Positions 22,120 to 34,699 of a stretch of 64,000 nucleotides of DNA are shown here, piece after piece (within the stretch, counting starts at the first letter, position 1; every line of letters starts with the position of its first letter). Position numbers and translations under genes: made by a program. Source of the DNA: Spirometra erinaceieuropaei (taxonomy: Eukaryota > Platyhelminthes > Cestoda > Diphyllobothriidea > Diphyllobothriidae); the NCBI GenBank assembly GCA_902702965.1, contig CACRXP010000006.1:2397661-2461660 (forward strand), given 5' to 3'. Under the pieces are notes generated by a model, which saw nothing but the letters and a program-made list of their open reading frames with translations, had not been told where the DNA came from and made no database searches.

Positions 22120-24700
22120 CTTGGCGTGAGCGTAGCCTCCCCTTAATAGATGTCTTTAAGCCAAAACGAGCAAACATAAATTTCTATTTATTTATTGCCA
22201 GTAGCATAATCAAATGTGAATTCGGTAACTGATTATGTGGGTGTGTGAGTGGCAGGTTAAAACTTTGATGTTAGTAGGCAAATCAGCCGTCTGCGCTTTC
22301 TGTTTAGCGGCAGACTTAGATGACTTAGTAAACCAGGCAATATTGGAATCAAAAGTGCTGTCCTGCGAAAGTTCATTTATTCATCTATTTATTCACTTAT
22401 CCAGTTATTGACACTGTTAGATGGAACTTCATTTGGGGTAACTGACAAGTGGAAAAGCAAATAGATCGGCAAAATAACGTATTTTGATTTCAAAGTAAAA
22501 ATCCACCCTGCAAAACTTCATTTGATATTTACATTTGAAATAAACGTACAACTGAGGGCACAAGCCCACGAAGACCAAGTTAGACAGGAGGTTCCTGATG
22601 CCCGATGATCTGACGTCGAGTTTCTAATTCACACCACCATGAAGAATACTAATTTTAAAGAAGGTTTTGTCACCTATTCTGCTACAATGCGGAACCTGCG
22701 CATAGCGCTGCGTCCTGAAGGTTTGATCTTGGACACTTGCAGGCAGAAAAATGGACCTGAGCGAAGTTTCCGTGCGAGCAATTTATGACGGCTGACAAAC
22801 CAGATATGATCCCCCCGGTTTCAATTGTCTTTGTATACTAGTGTTCTAGGCTAAAGCTTAAGGGCAAATCAGGTAAACACGCTACGCACCATAAGTGGAT
22901 CGATGAACGCCTGCTCTGGTTTGCAAGATATTTGGTTTATGAATTGTCAGGAGTTTGGTGAATATGAAGTACATTAGTGTCGACTTCTGCAGGCTGGGCA
23001 GTTGAGATGGTTACAATTCTCGACAGACCTGTTTTGGGTTTTCTTCCAAATCTTCACGGTGAAGGCTTGAGCTGTCGTGTGTAAAGGGCCCTTGGTTGAT
23101 CAGATGTCCTTTTTTGCTGGATGATGTTTCCGTATTTTTTACAAAACGGGAGGGGACGGCGGATCGAAACCAACTCTGTCTGAGGCTTTTTGCCTATAGT
23201 GTGGTCAATAGACAGTCAGCTCTGACAGTCTACAGTGTACTTACGAATGACCTTTTGACACTCGCACAAATAACCCTTAACTCATGCTAGGATGACTCAG
23301 AAGACAGACGTCTGTCCACACTGGACGACCGACGGTTCGTTCGCTTGCGTTTACGTGTATTTTGAATGCGAACAAAACCTATGTTTTGAAGATATTGCTT
23401 TCAATTTTTTGTCTTTACGAACTCATGATGAATTGCCCGAAGCCTTTTCATCTAAGTATGCTGATGAACTCAAAGAAAAGACTTATATTCAAAATGAAAG
23501 GTGTGATTTTTTAGCCTGACAAAACGGGCTACTGCAAGACAGGAGTTTAGATATCTGTATTTTTCGTCTTAATACTATGAGCCGACTGAATCACATTACG
23601 ACCAACCGTGGAACATTAATGGAAGGCAGCTGGTATACCACCAACTGTATCCACTTCGCATACGTTCTGCCCTTGCTTGGTCTATTTTTAAAACTAAGAA
23701 CATTTAACAGAAGTAAATAATAACGCGTATTCACGAGCTCATATTAATGCGAGTATGTATTTATTTAAACCTCAAATACCTCGAATACATGCCAATGTCG
23801 AGAAAATTGCGCCTTACATAAAGACCCGGTTCTGGAATTCGCAGAAGTTATATGAAACATGAATAGCAAAGACGACATTGGAAAAATATAATTTGATTTT
23901 TGCGGTATGTGTGTGTATCGTTCAACATATATTTGGACAATGTTTATTGCCTCCATTTTCTGCCATTTACTTCCAAAAATAAGTCTAGATAGACCAGCAC
24001 CCTTTGATTTTTCTTTGTATCTTGCTAATATTTGACGCTGACTCGATCGAAGTATTGGGGTTTTGTTTGGAAAATAACGTTTATTGTCACCTTGTCTTCT
24101 GCAACCAAATTTTACGTTTATCGCTTGATAGTCGGTCTCGCCACATTAAGTCTGATTACCGTCAGTATTTACTAAAACTCTTATAGGTTTATCCGTCACA
24201 TGGTTGGCATTTGTTTATGGCATTAACTGGTTTCTAACATTAAATAAATTCAAGTGGATCCAATGGCCTCTTTGTAGGAATCAACATTAGATCAGCCACC
24301 TTCCGGTTGCCTTTAATTGACGACCATCCAAGAGATTCGCTTCGGAAATAAAATCAGAACTCAAAATTTGATGCTTACACATTCTGGCTTTCTAAACACA
24401 TCAACAACAAAGGAGTTGTCATCAGCACAACAAGGTAAACTGGATTTTTTAATTATCACTTGGTCTACCTCATTCTCGTTCTAATTAATTAGGAGTTCGT
24501 TGACTCTCTTGGCAATGCGACCCTCAAGAAAGAACTTAAACGGCATTAAAATACGATGCTCTTCATAATGATTTTGAAATACAGGGTTTTTTAAATTCTG
24601 ATTGCCAACTGCACACTTTTGGCGGTAAAGGAGACACTGCCTCAAGGTTGTGACCCTCTAAGCTGGCACCCTGCTTGTAAAAGATTGACAGGAGTCCAAA
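22120..24700. other. No gene seen upstream of gene A
   Basis: AT-rich upstream sequence. A 75-codon frame at 23,292-23,519 has a few cysteines, but no splice signals or family match that I can support. Confidence 0.4.
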
Positions 24701-24713
24701 GCTCTACAGACAG

Positions 24714-24720
24714 TATATAA
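24714..24720 (+). promoter_or_regulatory. TATA box of gene A
   Basis: TATATAA lies 37 nt before the ATG of the signal-peptide exon at 24,758, leaving room for a very short 5' leader. Confidence 0.45.
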
Positions 24721-24757
24721 ACCAGGTCAGACATTTCTGACACTGTCCTGCTAAGAA

Positions 24758-27700
24758 ATGGCTTGGTTTATGATGCTAACGTTTAGGTTCATGCTGTTTC
24801 TTTCGACAGCGTCCGCAGGTATGATCATGTATTTAAGAATAATGCGCTCAAGAGATTGGATTGGTACACATTGATCCGCTTACTTAATCAAATGTATCAA
24901 ATAGATAACATTCTCCTTTTTATTGACAGTATATGCATATATATACACATGAATTACGTCAACCTAATCCAAACAGATCTACATCATTTAAAGTGCGTTG
25001 TATTTAACAGGCATGCAGCATATTCCATGCGATTACGTGCAACCGAATATACCTGTTGAATATGGGCCAATTGAACTCAGTATTCTAACACCGGGAATCC
25101 CAACTGTAAGTTCCTTTTAAATATTGCTGCAAGGAAACATTACATTCGACAAGACAGTACTTTGACATTGCTGTGACTTATATTGCCGGATAAAGACTAC
25201 TTAATAGTCCGTAACATCTCGTACAAATATTTTAACATGCGTTGCTCCTAATCAACTATGCACACTTAAGGGCACCTGGAGTTATTTACGTTACAGGTAT
25301 AGGAACACTTGACGTGAAATGTGGGTGAAATGCCTTCTTTTGATAAATTCTCATCAGGACTGTGCATTTATATGGGGACGAGGTACAAACTGCAACCTGA
25401 GAGCGATAAATGCAATTGATTGCGCCACGTCTTTTCATACAAACGGGATATGTGAATAGAGAGGGGCAGTGGGGGGGGAGAGAAGGCAGTAAGTGACGGT
25501 GAGGGTTAGCTGGAGACGAGTCATTAGGGGGGGTGGGCGATGGACAGGAGGGAACGGAGATATATATATATACATATATAGGCAGAATGATATTACCGAC
25601 AAAGACAAGGGAGACTGGAATGGCCATTTCTGGCTTATTAGCCGTCGTCAGCCAGCCATACCCAAGCCCGAAGTGTGGAACACCCGAGCCTCGAACTCGC
25701 GACCTGTTGGTTTAGAAGTCAACGCCTCTACTCACCGGGCCACGAGCCCGTTGCCTTGTCGGTTTTACATATATATATGTACGGTTAATCGATACTTGCC
25801 CGCGGTAGGCGCTGACCGAGTCGCTTAGGATGGTATAGTGGGACACTGTAAATCACACGGAAGTCTTCGTTGGGATCCACACGATGCCTAGAATCAGCCG
25901 TGTATGCAAGTATGGAGCCGTGTTCGATCTTAACTTATCCTTTCCTCAGCCATGTCGGCAGGTGTTTTGGTATTCTTGTGGATAGGCGCCGACTCGTACG
26001 ATCAATATAACCTGCTCAACAGGAGTAAGCAAAGGAGTAAATGCACGCGGGGATGGTCAGAGCTGGTAGCTCATGCCTACCTTTCCCGTGTAAGACCGGG
26101 TTGGTCGAGAACAATATTTGAGCTCTTGCTGCCGGGAAGGTCTGTGAAACGGCTTGTTCAAGGCGCCCTCTCAGAAGTTCACTTTCCGCGTCTCCTTGAA
26201 AGGGGACATAGATGAAAGGATTTTTCTTTTCCATCGTCGATATGATGAGTTTTGCCGGTTGTTCGACAAGACGCCTTACAATAAATCTATCAAGCTACCA
26301 AGTCTCGCAAAGCAGGTCCAGGATTCTTCTAAATTCCTTATCGAGACTATCTGCCAAACAGATTTTTCTAGCCCTTTGCACCAAACAATGGACTAGATTA
26401 AGTGTCTGTTGAAGGGGTACGAAACAGTGAAAGTTAGTATATTGTCCAGACCAAATGTCCTTTCGATAGCCGCTTCTTCGCATGCTGCTGTCAGCGCTTC
26501 TGCTTAGCATATACTGGCCCGACGAGATTCTGCCAGATGCACGTGTATGTTCGCCAACCAGTCTTCTGAAATTTGTTAATATCTGGTAAACGTACTTGTC
26601 AGTAATATCATTTGCTTTACAGATAATCGCATTTCCAGAAATGGAGGAGGTCATTCACATCACTGATGGTGCTTGCGAACATGACTTGATAAAAATGAAT
26701 TGTTCGGCCTATTGCTTTGCTCACGGAGGCGGTTTTGGTAGGCTTTCCAAATCGAAAGATGCTTTTGGAATGCTTAAATATGGATTTTATCATATTTATT
26801 CCAAACAGCACTATCATAGTTTAGTAAAACGAAATGATTGACCGGTAGCTATTGTTTTCATGAAAACCATAGGCAATTTGCTAAACGACGAAATGTTCTT
26901 GCCGATGTTGATTGCGTGTTTTGTTGTAGAGAATAACGTCTGCTTACTCGCATTGAAAATGCAAAATATCAACAGGCTGAATGTTATATACATTACTTCG
27001 AATCATAACGGACGCGAATATGTTCAGGGGATTTACCGACCACAAAGTGACTATGGTATAAATAGTAAGTATTCATGTGCTATATTTAAAAAGTACAAAC
27101 ACAAAGAAATGCTGTAAAGAAGTATCCATTTGCCCATCAAAAGGAACAATATAAACAGCAGTATAAATCATTCCAGTTTAAAAATATGAATGCTATCGTT
27201 AATTTCCATGTTTCTAACATAGAGCACTTCGTGTATAACTCGCCCATTGTAACCTGCACAAAAGAAGACGAAGCCAAAATGACGTGGAACTTGGTAAAAC
27301 TACCCGAAGACGAAACGGAGGTATTATAGGCTGATGTGATTGAATACCTGCTCTTTAAAGTTAATGCGAATTCTGCGCATAGCTTTCTCGCCGCTAACAG
27401 GTCTACAGCTTACGTTATAATTTTCGTCGGCATGACTAACACTATCTGCAGAATTATATAGCAAATATTTACAGAAAGCTCGCGAAAAGACAGGGCGTAG
27501 GGGTAACATGAGCAGTAAGCCCTTTATTTAAAAACCAACTTGACCAACCTTAGCCCGAAATTGTAGCTAGGCACAAAATCTAGATAGATTGGAACGTAGA
27601 ATTGATTGCAATAAGCTCATCGAGCCTGAAAAGCGACCTAGGTAAAGTGGCTAATAGAAACCGTTTAATTTTTGTGCTTAGTTAAGGTGCTCGCACAACG

Positions 27701-30700
27701 GATTCACAATAGAAAAACGTAAGTATACTTTGCCAAATTTTGTGATAGTTGCTGGACTCCGAATTAGGGTTTTCCATCTATTGAACTGAAAATTAAACAT
27801 TCTTAAATATTTGACTTAATTTTCGGTAAATGTAAATTAACCCCGATAGGCTCCAAAGTCGTAAGACTAAATAACCTTTTGATTATTTCCAGTTGACTCT
27901 CCGCCAAGACAAGAAATAACCGCACATCGTGGATGGCAAACCTTTGAGGCTGCAACTTGTGCTGTCAAAGTGAACGACGTATGGATTTACTCTCCACGAT
28001 TCGTTGCTTGGATGGGTAATGCAAACATAATTATTTTCACAGTTCTTTTTAAAAGCACAGGTGAACCTTGAATATATTTCCAACAAATATACCTGGACGA
28101 AGTGGTATCAACATTAACCAAGTACCGTAAAGCATGAGTTGCTTTTATAGTAAAAAAGTAACGGCATACCATAGAAAATACGCGTAAATATACGACTATT
28201 GTATCACATTGCAGACGCTACATTGAAAAAACGTTTCAGCAAATATGAGCAGAGTCTGGCATTATTTAATTTGAGGCATAAGATGGTACCAAGTTAAACA
28301 TGATAAGTATTTTACCCAAATTATCTACCTTATAAGTGGTGTTTTGTACGAAATAGAAGTGTTTTATCAAGGTGACAATTATAAATATGAATTCCAGACC
28401 TTTTTAAAGCCCATAAACATTGTCGATTCATTGAGGATAATTTATGAGTGGGGTCAGAAAAAGGCAACCTATGGAGCGTTCCTTACGGAAATAGTGATAG
28501 TATGAGTAAGAAGATTTTGGTCTCATAGAGGCGTATTGAAGCCGGCTTAAAAGAAAACTACTCGAAAGAGACCCCCTCTATGGCATAGCAGTATGGGCGC
28601 ATGTGAACGAAGTACGGTAGCGCTTTTGATCAAGACGGAAAATTGAGAGCTTGAAGGAGGCGTTGTAGATCCCTCTATCCCGCATAGCGAACGGAAGGGA
28701 GAAGGTAGTGTGATAATGTTCATCGTTGGGTACCTCGACAAAACAACAACGGAAAACGGCATAGAAAAGGCCAATTGCATTTCCTTCACCGCGGTTAAAT
28801 TCTTTACATTTTACTTAAGAATCACGTGTAGGAGGGGCAGAACAATGGCATGTGGACATTTCTGCAGCGTCATGTCCTCAGGGCGGTTCATTTCCAAAAT
28901 TTGCCTCAAAAGGCGTGACTGGAATCTGACCGAAGGCTCTACTGAACAATCCCGAGGTAGTTAAAATGCTGTAAGCAGTTGACAATAGTTACTCTGCCCC
29001 GGTCTTTTGGTTTATATCTGCCACCAGCTCAAGGCTTCCATTTTCAAGATTTTAGTCTACATTTCGGGGCGGCGCATTATCTAGTTTTGCCTGATGTTTT
29101 GGTTTCACTATGGCCATTTTAATGACGGTGATTGAGTGCATATTATTATTCAAAAATTTCAAAACCAAAGATAAATTGTCAATAAACACGTTGCACTAAA
29201 TATGAAGGGAAAATTGTTCTTTTTGCATGAGAAGCTACTGAGGAATTTGTCGTCGACAACACTGAAGGGGACAATCAGTTCTTGGAGAAAACTCAGGGAA
29301 CGTATGTCCTAAAATGGTCAGTGACTTCACGAAGACCATTTTTATCAAACGTAAGCGTCCAGTTGTTATATTATTGTACAACCCCTTCTACGAACCCTGT
29401 GGAAAATGAGTTGACAAAATCAAGAGAAGGCATCACGATGGATAATCAGTCGTTACCTGTGTTGTTTAACAAAGATAAAAAATTTGAAGTGCACAGTAGG
29501 CGAAATGCCTTAAGATAATAAAAACTAAAACAACCATGTCGCAGATCGAAACAAACGTGCTAACTGACGCAAAGTGACACCTCAGAAACATGACAGAAAA
29601 ATGAAAAGGACGTTAGCGTGTAAAAAGTGGTTTGGATATAGAAAACTAGCGCTTGTCAGATACAGTTTAGAGTTGACACACGATTTATTTATTTGCACTG
29701 ATCAGGCTTCTCCCTAGGTATATGGACTGCTTCCAAGCAACTTAGTGTCCGGGTAGATCCCGCACGAACAAACACTCGGCAGACGCCAGAGTCAGAAATT
29801 GCTTGCCGCAGCACAACCCTGTCTAAACGTTGTTATCCAACCCGTATCAGCTGGAGGTATCGCAATCCTCTTTAAAAGAGCCTGGCTGCGCAGTCCGTCT
29901 TGAGAAACCCATAAGGTAAATCCCTGTTCGGAGGTTCAACGACGGTCCATTTGAAATGTCGCAACGTTCAGGCCTCGCCATTGAATGGGCGCACAATGCG
30001 GAGCACAATGGCCGTCTTAAAAAGACTACTCCGATTAAAGAGACGAAGAATGTCCCGTTAATGCATGACATTCAATGTGCTATGTCAATAAATTCACATA
30101 ACATTAATGATACAAACACCCTGGCAAAAGCAAAGTCAAATAAACCCAGGCCAGTAGAGTTCTGGTCTTAATGGCTTGAAAATCGAACAGCAATATCTCC
30201 GACCCTGCTATCCCAAAATAACCTCCTTGACTGGCATAAAACTTTCGGTCCAAGACGGCTTTTCGAATGTTTTGCGATCAAAACCTAATTGGGCATTGCG
30301 CAACCTGGGAGTAGCTTACATTCGAAGTGAAACACCTGATCTACACAAACAACTAGCCCTTGTCCTAGACTTGAAATAACTCTGATACTCACCAGTCCCT
30401 TGATTTGCACGATCTTTTATAAAAAGGCGCTCCTGGCCATTTTTCATTGTATTTTCTACACTTTTCTTTTCATCTGTTCGACTATGTGCCCTGACCTATG
30501 ATTGGGCTGTCTTAATAGTGATCATCTGAACAAATTCAGCCTGCCGTGTACTTCTAATTCGTTGTCCACGTCACATCGCAACCGGCAATAGCCAATGAGT
30601 CCTCACATATTCTACACTCTTAACCTCCATCAATCGGGCAAATGTTTTATTTTTTGATCATATTTTTTTGCGTTTTCGATTGAAGTGCTTGTTCCGTACA

Positions 30701-33700
30701 AAAGTCTTTTAGATGTGTCAGTACATTTGGCCAACTATGCTCCGGACTGACAGTGACTGAAGAACCAGAAAAGTGTCGTAAGTAACACATAACTTTATGC
30801 TTGCTTGGAATGTCTTTTCTCTCTCATGTAAGTGAAGTAGTATTACCACGCACTTTGAAGGCGTAAACTCCTCTGGATTAGCCAATTAACATATTTGATT
30901 TCATTCTCCCCTTAACTTGTAGAAAAAAATTTGTTTCAGTAAATTATTTTAAGTTCAATCTTCCTTGCCACCATTGCAAGGACAAAAATTTAATTCTTTC
31001 TTGTACGAGACGTTGAAAATGAAGTCACTACAGCTTATCTGCATGGATTGGCCGGGTTTGAAGAATGCGTCAGCTTACTGAAAATTTGCCAATGTCGCAA
31101 TTTATCTAGTATTGTCTTTTCAGCATCAGTATAGTATTAACATCTCACGTTATCTTCTGACTTGCCGGTTAGAAATTGAGATACGTCCACAGGGATTTGA
31201 CTTCACATTTGTATGGAACAGCGAGGTCGACCAGTCTGCGGCATTTTACTGCTACTTGGGCAACTCGGCCCTCGCGAAGTCCGTTTACGCCGTTGGTAAG
31301 TGAAGTTTCATCCAGTAAATAAATCTGACAAATATCAAAATTTGCCGCTATCGTGCATAATGTGGGCTTAAAACAGTTAAAACGAAATGCCGAAAGGTAT
31401 AATAAGCAAGTCGTTGTATTCTTGGAAATTGATGTTCATCGGACATCAGTTAACATGAAGTACAGTAGGTGGGCTGATTCATGGAATTGTGACCGAAATT
31501 CTAATATGCATTTTTGTTTCAAAATGATAACCGAGGTTTCGTTGTTAACTTAATCATCTTGCAGTATAATTTTATAATAATTCAGTTATTTTGGGGTGCC
31601 GGCTTTCGAAAGAACGTCTTTTCGGCAGCATGTAAAAACCACGCTTTATAAGAGATGACTACTCGTGTTGCATGCATTTTCCCATTGATTTTCGGTGCGT
31701 TTAAAAATTCAATTACATGTCATGAAGAACATGCATAAAAATATTCAATTTTTACCTGTTTGATACAAAATTGTGTCCTGTTTCAATTTTATACTCCAAG
31801 AAGACTATACTTTGGTTTTTAAAATGTTCCTTATTATAAAATTTTATACTATGGAATGCCCGTTCATTAAACGTCTCGTCTCTGCCGTTAGCAATATGGC
31901 TTGTAAATTTTACAATATAGCTTATATCCACTGATGAATTCTATGAACCCTGTATAGTTTCCTCTTAATATCTTGGATAACTGTACGGTTTTCCGTAAGC
32001 TTAAATCATATGGCTTGTAGTTCCGAAACCCTGAATGCAAGGTTAACGGCGGGTCGGATTAGAAATTATTGGGGAATCGGAAAAGTTTTTAAAAACCGAA
32101 TTATACGCTTACTACGAATAAAAAATTGAAAAAGATATAATTTCCCGTAAAATAAGTAAAATGATGAATATTTTTTGCATATTCCCACTAAATATAAGGG
32201 AATTTCTAGGAGCACCGAAAATCAAAGAGAGAATCACATGTTATTTATGTGGTCATTTTTTACAGAGCTTGGTTCTTATATGCAGGCAAAAGGAAGTCCG
32301 TTCAAAGGCCGGCATCCTGAAGTAACTGAATGGCTGTAAAATTGTGTTCCAGAATTATTAATTTTTCAATCCTGCTTTGGTGATCTTTTCGAAACGAGGA
32401 CGCATTTCAGAATTACGGTCAACATTTCATGAAATATCCAACGTACTGTTTGTTTTTGAAATTGAATTGCTGTTCGCCAAACAATAACTGCGTAATTTCT
32501 GCTTCATTACAGGTGTAGACAGACACGAGCGAAATCTTGAAACCTTCATTTATATGCGGCTTTTACAGAAACATGTTTGGCTTTATAATTATGGGGCACA
32601 GATTCTGAAAATATCCGGTCTCCAAGAATCCGACATTGCATGTGCAAGCAAAAATGAGACGAACGAATACTCCTGCGCGATCGATTCTTCAACCATGCAC
32701 ATTAACTGGATTGTCGGGGTATGAATATGTTCATGCCAGGGCTATGTCGGGTTGATTTTAAAGCTCTACAGAGAATAATGTGTGTTTGAAGTATGACTGA
32801 CTGACGACAGCCAGCAAATCTGAAATACGCGTTTTACCAGTCTTTTCTTTATCTTTTTTCCTTTGCACAACTAGGAACTGCTATCACACATCATGCGAGT
32901 GCTCCGAATTGGAGATCAGTACAAACAAATGCAGGAACGTTCCATCCTGCAAGCAGACCGATGAAAGTCCACATAGTGTTCATAAACACTGTTAGTTTGT
33001 GTAATATTCGCACGCCACTGCGTTTGGAATTGCTAAGGAAACCTTCACCGGTTGGTCCATAGGAGAAATGCGTACGTATAGCATTCCGGTAGGAGCTAGA
33101 GAGTGGCATATGTAAGATTTGCCGGAGTCGATATGTTGACGAACGGTGTGTTAAGATTAACGATGTATGCATCGGATTTTCATTTAGAAGGTTCGCCTCT
33201 AGGCGTCTACAAAGATTGTGAAGCGCGCATTTTTCAATGAAAAAAATCTTGAGGTGTAAGATGAGGTCGTCTATTTTAACTTTGCAGGATGTTATAACCC
33301 TTCAAAATCAGAGCCAATCTCCTGCGTGCGGAAGAGGATGCGCATTAAAATGTGCATCTGCTGTAGGTATTTAACACTAATAGGCTAAATATAGACACCT
33401 TAATACTCACAAATAGATCTAAATTGTTAGAGCACACACGACTGAATTGCAGCGACCCGTCGCATATGCACGCGTTGAAAAATTCTTCATAGTTCTTATA
33501 AATGTACCCGTTGAATCTACTGTTCTTTATTACAGATCAGTTCCATCCCTGTGGTTGCCAGAGTTTTCTATCTAAATGGAAGCATTACCTTCGATGGAAA
33601 ATTAGGCCAGTCACTGCGGAAGAAACAGATGTTTATTATAAAACACCCACAATACGCCCTAGGGGGACCCTATCAACCGTCTTTCAAGAATGGCAATTTT

Positions 33701-33757
33701 GATGTTGATTCCATGGTACGGAAATATCTGGAATCCGCGTTTGAAGACGACGATTAG
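24758..33757 (+). CDS. Gene A: secreted protein of unknown family, about 12 exons
   Basis: Predicted exons: 24758-24818, 25011-25105, 26623-26737, 26930-27064, 27223-27320, (28357-28452), 29232-29350, (30713-30752), 31173-31295, 32513-32718, 33536-33757. Those in brackets are weaker, and one short exon between 27,321 and 28,356 is not placed. Exon 1 is a signal peptide (MAWFMMLTFRFMLFLSTASA) with donor GTATGA. The main junctions have GT/AG and compatible phases, e.g. exon 2 GIPT|gtaagt and VYAV-G|gtaagt. Exon 27223-27320 has TC...MTWNLV, exon 29232-29350 has YVLKWSVTS, exon 31173-31295 has AAFYCYLGN, and exon 32513-32718 has LKISGLQESDIACAS plus sequon NET. The Trp and YxC spacing hints at Ig-like folds. 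The last exon ends at TAG with no membrane segment, so the product is probably secreted. It is a tandem paralog of gene B. Function unknown. Confidence 0.6.
25585..25750 (-). mobile_element. tRNA-derived SINE in intron 2 of gene A
   Basis: On the minus strand: A box TGGCCCGGTGAG (about 25,732-25,743), B box AGTTCGAGGCTC (about 25,686-25,697), then ATGGCTGGCTGACGACGGC, TAAGCCAGAAATGGCCATTC and CTCCCTTGTCTTTGTCGG. Flanked by short TATATA runs at about 25,560-25,580 and 25,770-25,780. Confidence 0.65.
26170..26510 (+). pseudogene. PX-domain-like fragment inside intron 2 of gene A
   Basis: The plus-strand frame reads KFTFRVSLKGDIDERIFLF, HRRYDEFCRLFDK, then KSIKLPSLAKQVQDSSKFL. RRYxEFxxL followed by a Pro/Lys segment is the phosphoinositide-binding signature of PX domains (sorting nexin or PI3K-C2 type). 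A stop (TAG, 26,394-26,396) interrupts it, but the same frame then stays open for about 37 more codons. A CTCTCAG acceptor-like site precedes it at about 26,173. It lies on the same strand as gene A but matches none of the gene B exons, so I read it as an inserted, broken exon or retrocopy. A chance frame is not excluded. Confidence 0.45.
31463..32448. mobile_element. Palindromic MITE, copy 2, in an intron of gene A
   Basis: Left end TA|CAGTAGGTGGGCTGATTCAT; right end reads ATGAAATATCCAACGTACTG|TT. The inner landmarks match copy 1 (GGGTGCCGGCTTTCGAA, AGAGATGACTACT, CCATTGATTTTCGGTGC) and their complements occur in the right arm. About 986 bp, more diverged between arms than copy 1. No coding capacity. 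Confidence 0.7.
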
Positions 33758-33862
33758 ATGTTTGCATAAAACACGTAAATTAGGGCTATCAGTTTTAGAT
33801 TGAGGTTGTGCACTATCTTAACTATTTCTTTATACCCTCTGTTTTGGTATTGGGAGCAATAT

Positions 33863-33868
33863 AATAAA
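33863..33868 (+). terminator. Polyadenylation signal of gene A
   Basis: AATAAA lies 106 nt after the predicted stop codon of gene A. Confidence 0.5.
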
Positions 33869-34076
33869 GTTTACGTTTTGTTTTCCTACCGGAGACAGTG
33901 TACTCTCTGATTGGGTACTCCACTTCTCAAATACGTTTTCACCGACAGAATCAGAACACTTTGTAACCAAATCGGAACACGAAAGCTGACAAAAAATGGA
34001 CATACTATATTAATTTGAAGAAAAAGTAGAAGAATATGGGCTTTCGGGAACAAATTTATTTAACTGCTAACGTTTC

Positions 34077-34534
34077 AAAGAGCTTGGTTGGCTCTCCATC
34101 GTAAAAACGTAAAATGCACTTCATCCATCAAAATTTCAAGTGGCGTGTTGTGTTGGTCGACCTCACGCTTATCTGGACCTTCCTGCAGCTTACAATGTCC
34201 TACGTCATCACAATAGTAGAGCTCAGGACCAAACAACCACACGGGTATTAAGAAGGCCGTATGGAGATAGTCTGACGGCAAGTTTTCTTCGTGAGGAAGA
34301 ACAAGAACCGCCAGACCGACCGCCCGACAAAAGTCCAATCAGCTCCCCTTGACGGAGTGGTGACTCATAAAGCACACAGGCAAAACGCCCGTCAACCATC
34401 TCCCGAGAGGCCGAGGCAGCGGGAGGAGAGAAAAATCGATCAGCCAGAGGCCGACCAACACAACACGCCACTTAAAGTTTCAGATCGATTAAGGGCACCT
34501 TACGCTTTGACAATGGAAAGCCGATCAAGCTCTT
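34077..34534. mobile_element. Foldback element with imperfect inverted ends of about 88 bp
   Basis: The left end has CAAAGAGCTTGGTTGGCT..., then AAGTGGCGTGTTGTGTTGGT near 34,139-34,158. The right end carries ACCAACACAACACGCCACTT (about 34,453-34,472) and ends AGCCGATCAAGCTCTTTG. Inner part is GC-richer and has no recognisable protein. Not related by sequence to the CAGTAGG MITEs. Confidence 0.55.
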
Positions 34535-34573
34535 TGAAAAGTCAGCATTTAAATAAACCTGTTCCGGAGAGCC

Positions 34574-34604
34574 CTTCTTCTTCTTCTTCTTCTTCTTCTT
34601 CTTC
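34574..34604. repeat. (CTT)n microsatellite
   Basis: About ten CTT units just outside the foldback element. In one frame they give a serine run, which I do not treat as coding. Confidence 0.85.
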
Positions 34605-34699
34605 AAATAACCAACCCGGATCTCTCAACTTTGTCAGTCTAAATACTTTGCTACCGCCGCCTGAGGACGCAGGCAGCTGACAGTTTTATAACTCACCTC

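Noticed and set aside
26170..26396. Reading the PX-like frame as the terminal exon of a third paralog of genes A and B
   Set aside because: It shows a loose pattern match to the last exons, but it lies between exons 2 and 3 of gene A and carries a clearer RRYxEF PX signature.
27452..27502. Candidate for the missing short exon of gene A
   Set aside because: Good acceptor (CTATCTGCAG), but every usable donor leaves the wrong phase for the next exon.
30935..31005. Alternative short exon of gene A with several cysteines (FNLPCHHCK...)
   Set aside because: The donor (GTTGAA) is poor; the exon at 30,713-30,752 fits the phases with a better donor, though still weakly.
31124..31295. Start of the gene A exon at the strong-looking TCTTTTCAG acceptor
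   Set aside because: It gives phase 0 and a longer exon. The acceptor at 31,172 gives phase 1 and exactly the 123-nt length of the gene B counterpart.
34291..34680. 129-codon frame with a serine run
   Set aside because: The serine run is a (CTT)n microsatellite and the rest overlaps a foldback element.
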